DNA of 64,000 nt. Origin: Oegoconia quadripuncta. Taxonomy: Eukaryota; Arthropoda; Insecta; Lepidoptera; Autostichidae. Shown here piece by piece: positions 11,366 to 22,529 of this stretch (positions within the stretch are counted from its first letter, which is position 1; every line of letters starts with the position of its first letter). The position numbers were made by a program, and so were the translations under genes. Location: contig OX438742.1 of NCBI GenBank assembly GCA_949316235.1, positions 32,246,853 through 32,310,852 of the forward strand, given 5' to 3'. The notes below the pieces were generated by a model. The model was not told the origin of the DNA and ran no database searches. It saw nothing but the letters and a program-made list of their open reading frames with translations.

Positions 11366-12735
11366 TGACACAACCTGTCATCATTGGTTGGAATATATCG
11401 AAATAAAATTACTATAAACGTAATCAACATGGATTTATCATCTTAAATTAACTATTTTTCAATATTTAAACAGAAGTAACTGTCTACTTTGAGTCCTACG
11501 CGAATTAAACGATTATTATTATTAACGTCAAGCCCACTGGTTTGAGACTTGCATCACGGCTTTAATACGGTGTAATTTGAAAAATTACTGGGTAACACAA
11601 GTATTGTATAAAATGGTCTTTATTAGATAAACATAAAGCTCAACATAACTTAGCATTCTTAGAACATATTACAGTGGAATAAGTGTGGCATAATTGCGAA
11701 TATTTCTTGAGATCTATTCTAGACGCGGGCTGACAACGGATGTGCATCTATATACAGGACAGTTTCTACACATCTGACGTTGTTTGAAGATAAGAACTTT
11801 ATTTATAATAATAAAGTTAACAACAACTATATTACCATTCATTCACATAAATAACTATGATTTATAACACAGATTGCCATGATTGGTAAGTATATAGATT
11901 CGATTGCAAAATTATGGTGAAAGTCCCGTTTTACAGATATGTCACATATATTACAATAATTGTTAATTAAAGTTGTGACAGCTTTGGCATTTCACGATAG
12001 AGTTATCTTTACAAAAGCCAACCTCGCTTTGCAGAGTTCAACTTGTGACGACACTCTTTGTCGCCTACCTACGCTACAACAATGTTAGCAAGCAACATAT
12101 AATTATAATAACTAACATATACTTACTAATAAAATAAAAATCATAGTAATCTGGTCCTGCTTATATGTTAAGTATTCTCTTATAGAAATTTATAAAGTCA
12201 ATCAAGTCATATGACCATGGATAGGCCTGCAAATGCATCTATTGTTTGATTGAAATCATTAATATATTTTTTACAAATAAATACAAAAGCATGAAAAGCC
12301 CATAATTTTCTTTGAACAATATTAATTATGATTTACAAAATAGGCCATCATTTTTTTATTAGTTGGTACTAGATATTTAACTAAAGAAAAGATTTTCGTC
12401 TTCCCTTTACTACAAAACCCCGTTTAACCATAACTAAGGGTGTGTTTACATTACCCGCGATGTGAGCCAACTTTAGTGTCATATTTATTTATATTCAAAA
12501 TAATGCACATACGTGCTGAAGGCACGTGTTCTAAGTTAGGACGTGTCATAAAAATTTTGGAATTTGTACACGCATCTGGTGCGGTTGGTATACACTAAGC
12601 TTTAAATAAGATGGGTGTAAAATACGGTGATAAAAAATAACCTATTATAAGATTTTTAAACGTTTTTTATGACTATTTGTGACAGATATAAGTAATAGCC
12701 TGTTATGCATTGTTGAACAATGGTGCTCCTTTGAA

Positions 12736-12987
12736 ATAATAAATAAATAAATATCTTTGCACATACACACTAAGCAACTAGGCTTGTATTATTGATGCCA
12801 GATGGTTGATAAACGACACAAATATTTTTTTTTTGTAAATAAATACATATATAAATGAAAAACATCCATAACTCGGGAACACATGTCTGTATTCATCATA
12901 CAAACATATGCCCCTAGCCGGGATTCGAACTCGCGACCTTTTGGTATAGCAGTCAGAGTTTCTAACCACTACACCAAACAGGTCGTC
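12736..12987 (-). mobile_element. tRNA-derived SINE, Metulj-like (family A, copy 2)
   Basis: On the minus strand the copy begins GACGACCTGTTTGGTGTAGTG and has the B-box-like GAGTTCGAATCCCGGCTAGG. It continues with TTTGTATGATGAATACAGAC and CCCGAGTTATGGATGTTTTTC, then ends in an (AAAT)n-type tail near 12736. It shares order and length with the copy at 2101-2350 but differs at many positions, so the two insertions are old or from different subfamilies. Confidence 0.8.
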
Positions 12988-13044
12988 ATATAGGACTGAT
13001 ACAACATTTCCATTAATCTAGATATGAATGATTCAATCATTATG

Positions 13045-13360
13045 ACGTCTCCACTGTTGGAGCACAGCCTCCTCTCACTGGGAGAAGGTATGGGCTATAA
13101 ACCACAAGCGCGGATTGGTGGATGTGTGTAAACCTAGTGGCTACTTGTCAGTCAATGTTTTTCAAGCGCCTCTGTAGGCCACCAACTTAGCTTAATGACT
13201 GCCTTCAATTGTAAACAACCGGGACCAACTATTTCACGTGGATCAGAAGCACAAAATAGTTTTCCTAAAATATGCCACTAGTGGTCACAAGGACTGACCA
13301 CGCCAGACATTGCTTAACTTCGTTAATCGAAAACGAATAACAAATGCGACTGCGCCACGA
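13045..13360 (+). repeat. Interspersed repeat family X, longest copy
   Basis: This is the longest copy of a family that begins CGTCTCCACTGTTGGAGCA with CCTCCTCTCACTGGGAGA. It passes through GATTGGTGGATGTGTGT, GCGCCTCTGTAGGCCAC and AAGGACTGACCACGCC, and ends TTGCTTAACTTCGTTAATCG. Partial copies are at 11196-11365 (+), 24498-24550 (+, 3' end only) and 30222-30412 (-, 5' half). The short open frames inside it are unrecognised. It may be a LINE 3' region or a non-autonomous element. Confidence 0.6.
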
Positions 13361-13919
13361 GTACTTTCAACAATTTAATACCACTTACAATTTCAAACCA
13401 AAAACTGAATGGTGATGCTATAATATCAAAAACATCAAGCAGTTTTACAAATCAATAGCAAAATAAAACGTAAATATTGCTTTATTAACTTCAAAGTCGG
13501 ACACAGGTGTTCAAGAAGGCATTATTATCTCAGTGCTAAAGCCACGCAGGCTGGACATGTCAAGGGCTCGCTTTGAAAAGGACAGTATATCTATCTAAAG
13601 TAGTTGCGTGCTCGAAGCTAGATTATACATAATACTGGAATTATTTTATTACCCTCCATTAGCATGTCAATTTATTGGCTTTATACAAGTATATAACTAT
13701 GTAGCTGTCTATTCTAGTGAAATCAGTGTGTCGGATTTCCCACAGGATATATTTGAAATTTCGATTTAAAAAGTATAGCTATACAATAGAAGCCACAGTT
13801 CATTACAGTTCATTTTGTACAAATTCGTCTAGGTATAATAAACTTTCGCAAATATATTAAATGGTAAAGTATTTAATACGATAATACACAGTAATAAAAT
13901 AAGTGGGCAAAAATATTAC

Positions 13920-14062
13920 CTCACAGGTTAGGTCAGACATATCCCAAATTAATGATGTTGGGTGTTCCATGCATTAAAACAACTTCCATGGTTCACCTTC
14001 GAAACATACAGAATTGCTAGGTGATAGAGGGTGAGCCCATCGTCGTTAAAACATGCAGTATA
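13920..14062 (-). repeat. Repeat family Y, split copy (downstream piece)
   Basis: Read on the minus strand, GGGCTCACCCTCTATCACCT, TGTATGTTTCGAAGGTGAAC, GGAACACCCAAC and TTTGGGATATGTC match in order the plus-strand copy at 31990-32260. The other half of this copy continues at 14888-14966, so the fold-back element between them inserted into it. Confidence 0.65.
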
Positions 14063-14887
14063 CAGGGCGTCCCAAAGTTATGGGACATGAAGGGGAAGTA
14101 CCTTAAATATCGTAGATAGTGAATTTTGCTCAAAGAAGACTTTATGTTATTTTTAAAAGTTAGTAATTCTGCATTCATAGATTTTCTAAAAATTATTTGC
14201 TTCGGCTGGGAATCGAACCGACTCAAATGTGAAAAAAAAAACACCCTACTTTTATGATGCCAATCGAAAGAATAGCTAAAAAATAATAACTCTGCCTAAG
14301 TAACATAGTATTTTAAAAGAAAGGAACAACGTGAAATTAATCATTTTAATCAAATAAAAAACATACATGAAACTGCCGTAGTCAATTAAGTAGGTATTTT
14401 TTTGTAAATTAATTAATTAAATGCTCAAAATGTGATCCCTCTTGTTATCATTTCATCTACACGTGCACTTATAATAAGGAAAACTATGTTAGTACCTATT
14501 TTATGAAGTGGGTACTTATTTACGAATAATCAATGCTATCTTTGGAATGATAATATCGCTACTTTTCGAACGTCGTCGGCAATAAATAACTTTCTTGAAA
14601 TTTGACTCAATCATTTTATGTTGTTCCTTTCTTTTAAAATACTATGTTACTTAGGCAGAGTTATTATTTTTTAGCTATTCTTTCGATTGGCATCATAAAA
14701 GTAGGGTGTTTTTTTTTTCACATTTAAGTCGGTTCGATTCCCAGCCGAAGCAAGTAATTTTTAGAAAATCTATGAATGCAGAATTACTAACTTTTAAAAA
14801 TAACATAAAGTCTTCTTTGAGCAAAATTCACTATCTACAATATTTAAGGTACTTCCCCTTCATGTCCCATAACTTTGGGACGCCCTG
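14063..14887. mobile_element. Fold-back DNA element with 268-bp inverted arms
   Basis: The left arm 14063-14330 (starting CAGGGCGTCCCAAAGTTATG) and right arm 14620-14887 (ending CATAACTTTGGGACGCCCTG) are near-identical inverted copies of equal length around a 289-bp spacer. Both ends abut TATA. The related uninterrupted repeat at 31990-32260 has a single TATA at the same point, so the target duplication is TATA, or TA if the element ends in TA. The open frame of about 76-100 codons found in each arm (beginning MFFFSHLSRFDSQPK) is the same arm read twice and is probably not a gene. TA-type targets would fit a Tc1/mariner-like mobiliser, but that is inference. Confidence 0.85.
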
Positions 14888-14966
14888 TATAGATACTTTT
14901 GGTTTAATGTCTATTAGCCGCCTTTTACGACACCTACGGAAAGCGATGGGTTGGTTCTATTATTTA
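14888..14966 (-). repeat. Repeat family Y, split copy (upstream piece)
   Basis: On the minus strand, AATAGAACCAACCCATCG, TTCCGTAGGTGTCGTAAAAG and GCGGCTAATAG match the start of the copy at 31990-32260 (CCCGTGGGTGTCGTAAAAGG, CGACTATGAG). It resumes at 14062 beyond the fold-back insertion. Confidence 0.65.
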
Positions 14967-15053
14967 TATGTATATACTAGAACCCGTACAATTAAAGGAT
15001 TAGCGTTTTAATAAAACTATAATAAAAGTAAAGCCATCTGCCAATTATGTTAT

Positions 15054-15260
15054 GTGCATTCATTTCTCCGACTACTCTTAAAACGGAAGGATAATATCGT
15101 GAGGATACCTGCATGCTTGGAAAATAAAAATTCGAAGGCATGTGAAGTTCCCATCCCGCATTGGGCCAGCGTGGTGGACTACGGCCCATACTCCCTCATT
15201 GTACGAGGGAAGGCCTACCTATGTGCCTGCAGTAGGACGTTCATGGGCTGATGATGAAGA
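15054..15260 (+). mobile_element. RTE-like LINE 3' end (truncated)
   Basis: The segment has GTGAGGATACCTGCATGC, GGCATGTGAAGTTCCCATCC, CGCATTGGGCCAGCGTGG and TACGAGGGAAGGCC, and ends GGCTGATGATGAAGA. This is the lepidopteran RTE-type 3' UTR with its ATG-repeat tail as I know it. It carries no transposase or RT codons. A second, independently truncated copy is at 33971-34161. Confidence 0.65.
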
Positions 15261-15493
15261 AATCTAAATTATAATTGTTTCCGAATTAGGTCCGCTAGGA
15301 ATTATGTCTGATTGTCTGACTGACTGACAAATTGTCGTTATCAATATTTCTTAAATAAATGATACACAGCTAGAGTTACTTCTTTTCCTTTAAATTACAC
15401 TGGACACATGCAGGCTATTTATAAAATGCACTTCACCATGTGGCCATGATAATTATATATCTGTATTACCTATAGATACATAGGTGATATTAA

Positions 15494-15703
15494 TTTGCCC
15501 TATCCAGTATCTTTTTACATTGCAAGCTCAACCATCGGCTCACTAACCGGTGTCATATTCCGAGGGTTACCATCAAAGAGACCGTCTGTTTTAGTAGCAA
15601 CACTCGTGTGGTACAAGCCACGAAATGGGCGCTGAAGGCTATTTTTAATCTTAAGTCGATAAAATCTTTTAAGGATTTTCACCGATTTCACTTACCTGCT
15701 TAA
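15494..15703 (+). other. Open frame of 69 codons without ATG, unrecognised
   Basis: Between an in-frame TAA at 15491 and a TAA at 15701, the frame is open and contains LNHRLTNRCHIPRVTIKETV and WALKAIFNLKSIKSFKDF. It lacks a start codon. No acceptor with a good pyrimidine tract is visible upstream. It could be a decayed LINE ORF end or a chance frame. Confidence 0.2.
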
Positions 15704-16126
15704 TGTTGTATGACATTGTACTTTTTGTGTAGATGATATAATAATGATTTCTTTGTAATAAACAATTTTAAAGTTGATTAAACACTGTAGCTTGTACAAC
15801 TACAAATACCTACCAACAATAAATTTATAACCAGGCATGGAAAGAAAACTTTTCCAACTGAAATCACTAGTTGAACTCTTAGGAAAGATAGTTGTTAAGA
15901 TATACGTATAATACTTGTTATAAAAGCATTACTGATACTTTCATCTACACAGATAAATCAACAACATACATTTATACGTTTACGAGTACTTTCAATGAGA
16001 GGGTTTTAGTGTTGAATTTTTAATTAATAATTGTAAAATTTGCTTAAAATTATTCCTTAATTTATTTAAATATGTAGTTACGCTATTTGTATGTATTCTG
16101 CTTTTTATTTTCTTTTAAACACTGTA

Positions 16127-16865
16127 TTGTATTGTATGTGTGTGTGGCTGTTGCAGGTCATCGGAGACCTGTATCACTGCGACCGTTGCCGATCTATTGT
16201 GATCGCCACTAACCTACAGTTCGTTGCTCAGGTTTGCCTCTTTGAGGAATTGGATAATTTTCCTGGCACCGATGGTTTTTATCTCATCCGGGTGTAATAA
16301 GTGGCTGCCCAGGTGGATATTGCGTTTACGCATTAGCGGGCCACATTCACACAGCAGATGTGCAGGTGTTTCCTCTGCGAGGAGGCAAAGTCTGCACATT
16401 CCTGTTTCTCGGAGCCCTATGTTGAGCATGTGTTTGCTCAGACAGCAGTGTCCCGTTAGTGCCCTTGTGAGAATGCGTAAATTGTTCCTACTGAGTGCCA
16501 GCGCTTCGCCGGCCGCCTTCTTGTTGAAGGCTTTGATTAGTGATTTGGAGTGTGTTAAACCTGGCGTGTTCGTCCAGAGTTTAACCGTGCACCGGTTCCT
16601 TAGGGTAAAGCGAATTAGGCTTTTTGAGATACCGCAGAAAGGCTCAGGGCCGTACTGGGATCCGCTAGCCCCTAATTTCGCTAGTTCGTCGGCTTTTTCG
16701 TTGCCTTCGATGCCTGCGTGCCCCGGGACCCAACGAAGAAAGACCCTGTTTGTTTTGCACAGGGTATTTAAAGTAAGCCTGCAGTTTTCAACCAGCCTTG
16801 AGACAATTTTGTCTGAGGCTAGGACCAAAAGAGCCGCCTGGCTATCTGAGTGGATATAGATGGTA
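16127..16865 (-). mobile_element. 5'-truncated RNase H-bearing non-LTR retroelement
   Basis: A minus-strand insertion is bounded by a perfect 14-bp direct repeat, TTTTAAACACTGTA, at 16113-16126 and 16866-16879. This is the target-site duplication of target-primed reverse transcription. The element begins inside the RNase H domain, runs through a stop at 16214, and has a short 3' UTR ending GATGACCTGC plus an AC-rich tail. A much shorter copy of the same 3' end is at 55502-55591. The exact duplication and open frame suggest a recent insertion. Confidence 0.9.
16214..16863 (-). pseudogene. RNase H and zinc-knuckle C-terminus of a retroelement Pol
   Basis: About 216 codons are open. The N-terminal end shows the RNase H strand IYIHSDSQAALLVL with the catalytic-type Asp. 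This is followed by RWVPGHAGIEGNEKADELAK, the segment with the conserved His and the final acidic residue region of RNase H. The C-terminal part has CRLCLLAEETPAHLLCEC, a CxxC...H...C zinc-binding motif typical of Jockey/I/R1-group ORF2 ends. Endonuclease and reverse transcriptase are missing because the copy is 5'-truncated, so it cannot move by itself. There is no start codon of its own. Confidence 0.9.
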
Positions 16866-17611
16866 TTTTAAACACTGTACTACTACGAACTACTAGGCCT
16901 GGGGAGGGATTCCACCCGTATATTATAGTTAATATACCGAACATTCGCACTAAGAAGTTCGACTCTTCATTCATAATCCGAACAGCCAACGCATAGAACT
17001 CATCCGGCATTAGTCTTTCCTGAATCCTATAACTTTGGGATTTTCAAGAGCAGATTGAATAGATATTTACTGGGATCGCGTGCTTGATCGTCAATTTCCA
17101 TCAGGTGAGATTGTTGGTCAAACGCGTATACATTTAATCATAAAAACATTATTAAAATTTTGAATTCGTATAGACATCGGCAGAATCGATATCGATAATC
17201 GATTAACATAGTATTCGACTGTCACTTGTACCACAAATAAAGTAAAGCTTGAACTGTAAACGTTCAATTTGTCGGTAATTATCCGTTAATGAAACGCCAG
17301 GTTTCATGTGAAGGCGTACTGTTTTGAGATATTATCATCTCGTAACTCGATATGATAAAAGATGTGAGTGAAAGTGTTTATAACTAATTAACTAGCAATA
17401 GAACTTATCGTATACTAACTGATTTTGTGAAACAATAAAACCAAGATGCTATGCAAGGTGCTGGTTTGAAAGTACCGAATATCAAAATGGTGCTTTGAAA
17501 ATTAAACCTTCATATCATTCACAGTATTCACAAATTCTTGCTGACCCATTACAAAATGAATTAGAAAGTAAACCATTAATCACTTTACAGGTCATGTCGC
17601 CAAATATTTAT

Positions 17612-18127
17612 TTACACTAGTCAGCGATTTCGTCCGCGTAGAACACGAAATAAAAACTAATTTTGATTATGTTAATAATATAGCAACCGGTCGGTGAATA
17701 TCTATGGGGACGCGTATGTTCAGCAATGGACATCCTGTGGCTGATGTGATAGTGATTAAAACATAGCAACAGGAAAACTACTGCAATGTGTTCTAAGATA
17801 CCGTATTTTTGGAAAAAAAAAATTGTTGTTTTTCGAAATAACTATTTTACTTTTACGTAATTATTTTGCGCAATAAAGAGTATTTGTATTTGTAACTATT
17901 TTTTTTGGTTGGTTCCGGAGATATTAACTTTCGAAATATTTCTCCTCGTCGATAGGCTCTTAAGGAGTGGATTTTCTAAAAAAAATTCCTGCTTAGTGCA
18001 CTTTTAAGTGACCCAGGGTATACGCCTGCCATCTGTCATCAACATCGGTCCACATGTGGGGCTGTGCGATCATCTCCGAGTAAGTCAGTCAGTCAGGACA
18101 TTGATTTTTATTAATATATAGATTATT
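17612..18127 (+). repeat. Anonymous lepidopteran repeat family Z, copy interrupted
   Basis: The start AGTCAGCGATTTCGTCCGCG resembles the starts of the repeats at 22530 and 61131. The end GAGTAAGTCAGTCAGTCAGG followed by TATTAATATATAGATTA is the usual end of this family as I recall it. A CAATAAAGAGTATTTGTATTTG block in the middle resembles LINE polyadenylation tails. The copy is interrupted by an RTE tail at 17688-17762. Confidence 0.5.
17688..17762 (+). mobile_element. 75-bp RTE-like tail insertion with 8-bp target duplication
   Basis: ATAGCAAC occurs at 17680-17687 and again at 17763-17770, flanking CGGTCGGTGAATATC...TTCAGCAATGGACATCCTG, TGGCTGATGTGATAGTGATT. The insert carries the RTE-type end sequence (CAGCAGTGGAC-like block followed by GCTGATG). 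It is an extremely 5'-truncated LINE insertion dated later than its host repeat. Confidence 0.7.
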
Positions 18128-18199
18128 ATAATTATAACCTAACCTACTTTTATCTAGCGACATACAACTTTGTCTTATTTTATTTGTGGGTCGCTATAA

Positions 18200-20100
18200 T
18201 TAGTTTTAGTACTAATAAACTTAAAAAAAAAGAAACTTGTACTTTTTTCTGTGAACGAACTCGTCGTACCCATAAAATTACTAACAATATGTTTTTCTTA
18301 TTTCTCTTATTCCGACTCACCTAGCGATTTAAATCTATTGAGTTTAATATCGGTCTTGACTTCAAGTCAGCTACTACTTTATTGTATATCTATCTATAAT
18401 AATAATCAAGTACAGTGTTGTGTACACGTTTACTATCGGAGATCGTTCGTCTAACTCGTGACTGGCTTTTGAACCCGAGACGGTAGCTCCTGTGCTACCG
18501 ACACATAGGGCTGTCAATTAAGTTTGGTAAAGATAAAGTATGTACCTAAATCACATCAACAATAACTTTCATTAAGATATCTGAATCACAGTAGCATAGG
18601 AAACGAATGATTTAATTATTCGAATGCTACATAAATCTGTCTATATTTAAATAACTACTAACGTATTCCTTTTAATGGTATGTATCAAAAATAGCCAAAT
18701 GGAACATTTTATAGACCTAGGTGACTATGTTCATCTCGCATTCATTACGTGTAGTAAAAAATAAAAAAATATGATTTTAGAACTAGTGATTCAGAGGATT
18801 ATTTTGAAAATTTAATAAAAACACTAATCATGTGGAGGTTAGTAACCCATGGACACACGAAATGTCGCACGGCATTTTTTGGAAAAAATATCTCCTCATA
18901 ATTATTATCTTATTCTGAAGTATCTTTTAGAAAGTTACGGAAAATGTAATCAACATTGGAATTAAAGTATAGGCAAGAAAAAATATTATATTCATTAGCT
19001 TTAGATAGTCTTTTTTCCAAGAGAATACTGACAGACTTTGTTTTGCGGTTTTGGTATGTATATTTGCTCGAAACATAACAGTTTTCATTCTTCAGTAGCA
19101 AATATAAAAGACATATAAAATATATAAAAGAAGATAAACCAGTGTAAGTCTGATAAAAAATTAATTTAAAGACGTAGACCTGCCAACCCTACTACCTGAT
19201 TCAAACCCCGACTTTTTGCCTGAGATATATAATGACAAAGGCATCATTATCTAATCACAGCTTGTCGGTTTTTTACTGACCGAACTACTAGATAGATATC
19301 TACTAATAAAAGAAAATAAATATGGTTCAAGTCGAGGATTATAGTTTTATTTTTTTCTAATTGAGTTCGATTTTTGAAAATAACTATTTAAATTATGACA
19401 TAAAATAAAAAAGGGGTACACGTGTATAATTCAAGTCAGGTTATAATTCTAATATACTCATAATATTTTAACTAAACCTATTTGCAGCTTAGTTGGCATA
19501 ACCTCTGCCAAAGATATCTTCGCTTGGGTCATCGTGGAACACTTGGTCATTTTACCCTACCAAGCTGATAAGCATTGCCTCGTCTACAGCATGCACCAGT
19601 GAAGTCAACTCTATCATAGCTAATTTAGAACGTACCTACACAATATCAGTCTTAAATATGAGCACAATAAAAATCTATTACCTACAGTAAATTTTAATAT
19701 AAAAATCTAAATACTTATATTATGTATCTTTCAATATTTTTTATTTAATATGCACAAAGATATGGAATGGACTTGATAAACTATGTACACATGTATGATA
19801 TGTATGTGCAAATATATTATCCAAATAATATGCGTGATGCAATTTGTGTACTAATTTAATAAACTATGAGATTTGAAGGCTTAACTACAAATATATGATA
19901 TTAAAATTCTTAAAATAAGTTAAAAAATTGAGAAAATTTCAAATATTTGAGGATTCGTTTAAATTTTTCAAATATTACAATGATTAGATTTGCTCACAAA
20001 ATGTCACTGGTGACAGAATATAAATCCATTTGTGTGCCGACAAATGTCATGTGAACAAATATAATTTAGCGAGCAAAGCGAGCGAAATATGAGTGTAGAG
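18200..20100. other. AT-rich stretch with no supportable gene
   Basis: Only short motif-free ORFs are present (67 and 63 codons). A possible tRNA-like B-box on the minus strand near 18460-18510 is too weak to call. The region directly precedes the promoter candidate at 20151, and TGACTCAG at 20119 (an AP-1/CncC-Maf-type site) lies just upstream of it. Confidence 0.45.
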
Positions 20101-20150
20101 ACTAAAAGTCGAACTCCTGACTCAGTTACGAGTCCCTGATTATGCTATGG

Positions 20151-20181
20151 TATAAAACTCGAAACGTACACTTCAGTCAGT
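20151..20181 (+). promoter_or_regulatory. TATA box plus arthropod initiator
   Basis: TATAAAAC starts at 20151, and the tandem initiator TTCAGTCAGT at 20172-20181 gives two TCAGT starts. The second has its A at 20179, placing the TATA at -28. Insect TATA promoters prefer this spacing and TCAGT initiator. No chance-rate calculation was done, and in AT-rich DNA isolated TATA matches are frequent; the spacing and double TCAGT make this one stand out. Confidence 0.45.
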
Positions 20182-20483
20182 CTTCAATTACTTATTTCAT
20201 GTATAGCATGAGACGAATCGTTACTGAAGGCTGATGACATGATATTATCGTTTTTGATAAAAAGGGTATTTAACGATTATATATTAGGTACTTTTGAACA
20301 GTACATACAAATGTGAATTTACAATTATTTATCAATTTGTAGTAATGATACATGCATTAATGCATATTGCAGTTGGTGCTCAGTCATAATAATCATTTAA
20401 ATTTAGCTGAATCGTTTGTTAAATGATATTATCTCGATTTACGAATTACTTTTGACATTGAAATGATGATGTTTCAAACCAAG
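20179..20483 (+). ncRNA. Possible non-coding first exon(s) of a transcript
   Basis: From the predicted start at 20179, a consensus donor AAG|GTAAGT occurs at 20483/20484. A possible acceptor ATTGCAG near 20383 would split this into two exons. The segment has several short upstream frames (the longest about 25 codons) and no long one. Just before the donor lies ATGATGATGTTTCAAACC in frame with it, which could begin a protein continuing in a distant exon. I cannot show the next exon. It could be a lncRNA, a 5' UTR, or nothing. Confidence 0.25.
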
Positions 20484-22174
20484 GTAAGTAATATTGAATG
20501 TAGTTTGAAGATTATTAAGTTATGTACAAGAATTATTATTACAAAAAATCTTTAACGTATATTAAGGATTCTTTTTAGTGTGGAAGTATTTACCTAATTT
20601 TGATAAATTTCTATTCCACTATAATTTCTTCACTATTGATTTTTTAGAGGTTCCTGTGTTATGTGTAGTCTAAATTGACAGTCTGCAAATGGTTGTGATA
20701 TGCAGATTATACTTCTTATTCTACTACTACGTAGTTTATTAATTTCATAGGTACATAACAAAAAATACCTATTAGGTTCAGTCCAGTAGTGCCAATGTTC
20801 GTGACATAATTAGAAATTCACTGTTGCTACTATAATACAAAAGCACGACACGTAGCTAGGCCGTGTTCGGGTCTAGAACTGTGGACTCGCAGTTCAAATC
20901 ACTACGTCGACGCCCGTTAGGTGTCGTGACGAGAAAGCTACTATAGGCCAGCTACTGTCATTTATTTTCCATATAAATAGGTACATTCCCACTTATCCCA
21001 CATAAAAAAATACGCTACTACCTGGAAATTAGGTGTTTTTTAAGTTTCCTTTGTTTGACATTTTAAAACAAAGGATATAGGTACCAAACTTTTGTACGAG
21101 TTGTATGATCTTATCAAATAGTATCGAGAAACAACAATGTTAATTGAAACAAAAATTAAATCAGGAAAACTAGATAATACTCATATCGACCATTGCAGTA
21201 ACATTTCCTACTGCAGAGCGTGCGTGAACGCATCCAACAACTAGGTCAAGACCGGGTTATTATGAATCATTTTTCTGCGATCATCGCTATTAGCTTTGCG
21301 CAATCTCAGTACAGCAGGGAAGTATAATGACGATTTGATTTGTCTTTATTATTTCTCATTTACATTTAATTTATTTTTATTACGATCTTAGCGACAAAAT
21401 GTCAGATACCTGTATCTGTATAACTGTTGTTAGGTATGGCCAAATGCGCAGTTAGATTTTGCAAAGGTTATTGCTGAGGATTTATAGCAATGCCTATAAA
21501 ATTTTGGTGTTTATTAAGAAACAATTTCATCGAAAGTTTATTGCCTTGCAGTGCAAGGACAAACAATTTATAACCTACTATGTATACGCCTACTATAACT
21601 TAAACGGGTGTGGGGAGACTGGTTTGATGCAGATTGTAGATTCGACGTTGGATTTTGCAGGTTTGTTGCTTGAGATAGGTAAATTATTGCGGTGTCCTTA
21701 AAGTTTGGTGTGTTAACGTGCGCTTGTAAATTAACACATACTTGAGCAGAACCAACCTCGGGGCGTTTTCTTTAACAATAAAACTTCTTCGTCGTGTCTT
21801 TCATTTAATTCACGAATTTTAAAAATTGGACTTTACGAAATATTTTGAATTTCCATTGCCGGCTTATCACCACCTATGCTATAGATATTGTGTGACATAG
21901 GCCTTGTCTAATTCTCGCAACCGAATTGTTATTTGCCTCTGCAGACTGATTAAACTTACATACCTACTTGGTATTACATGACTATAAATGGAAAATTTAG
22001 AAAACCCCTGAGCAAACAAATGATTCTATCATCTAGATAGCCCAAACCAACTGTTTGCGAAACGACTAAATCTATTTTGATAAACATGTCTAAGAAACAC
22101 CGCTAGAAAACCTGCTTACAATAAAAAAAAACGCATCCACGGTGCTACATACAGGCACACACGAACCTAGCGGT

Positions 22175-22215
22175 TAAACTTATAACATCCCTCTTTTTGG
22201 TCGAGGGTTAAAAAG
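22175..22215 (-). repeat. Fragment of repeat family W
   Basis: On the minus strand it reads TTTTTAACCCTCGACCAAAA followed by AGAGGGATGTTATAAG. It is related to the plus-strand copy at 51311-51430, which starts CTTTTTAACCCCCGACGAAA. Short, common and unclassified. Confidence 0.45.
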
Positions 22216-22529
22216 TAAAAGAAACCAAAAAACTATATCCTTTTCACCACTAAACTACTAAATAGAATTACGTAAAACTTGAAATCAGCAGAATGACAGA
22301 GATGTGACCTTATTTCTATAAATTCCATGCAAACAAAGACAGGAATAAAAGTTAGTTTTAAACGCTAAATTAGTGCGTTCGTACGCACAAATTGCGATAT
22401 CGTAGTATTTTGCGAAACAGCACTTGATAACCTTCTATTGACCAGGTCCTTACGAGACATACAGTCTATTTCTCTAGCGAACAACACAAGCCTTATATGA
22501 GATACCAATAGTTTACGCATTTATTTGAT

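Noticed and set aside
14706..15011. Open frames of 75 and 101 codons with the same N-terminal peptide at 14017-14244 (-) and 14706-15011 (+)
   Set aside because: They are the two arms of one fold-back element read outward-in; the shared peptide follows from the inverted repeat. Each frame runs off the arm into unrelated flanking DNA.
16224..16859. 211-codon plus-strand frame opposite the RNase H fragment
   Set aside because: It is the antisense shadow of a recognised RNase H/zinc-knuckle domain on the minus strand.
20845..20920. Possible tRNA or tRNA-like SINE head (CTAGGCCGTGTTCGGG...GCAGTTCAAATCAC)
   Set aside because: Only the B-box-like part fits; no acceptor stem pairing and no SINE body I recognise follow.
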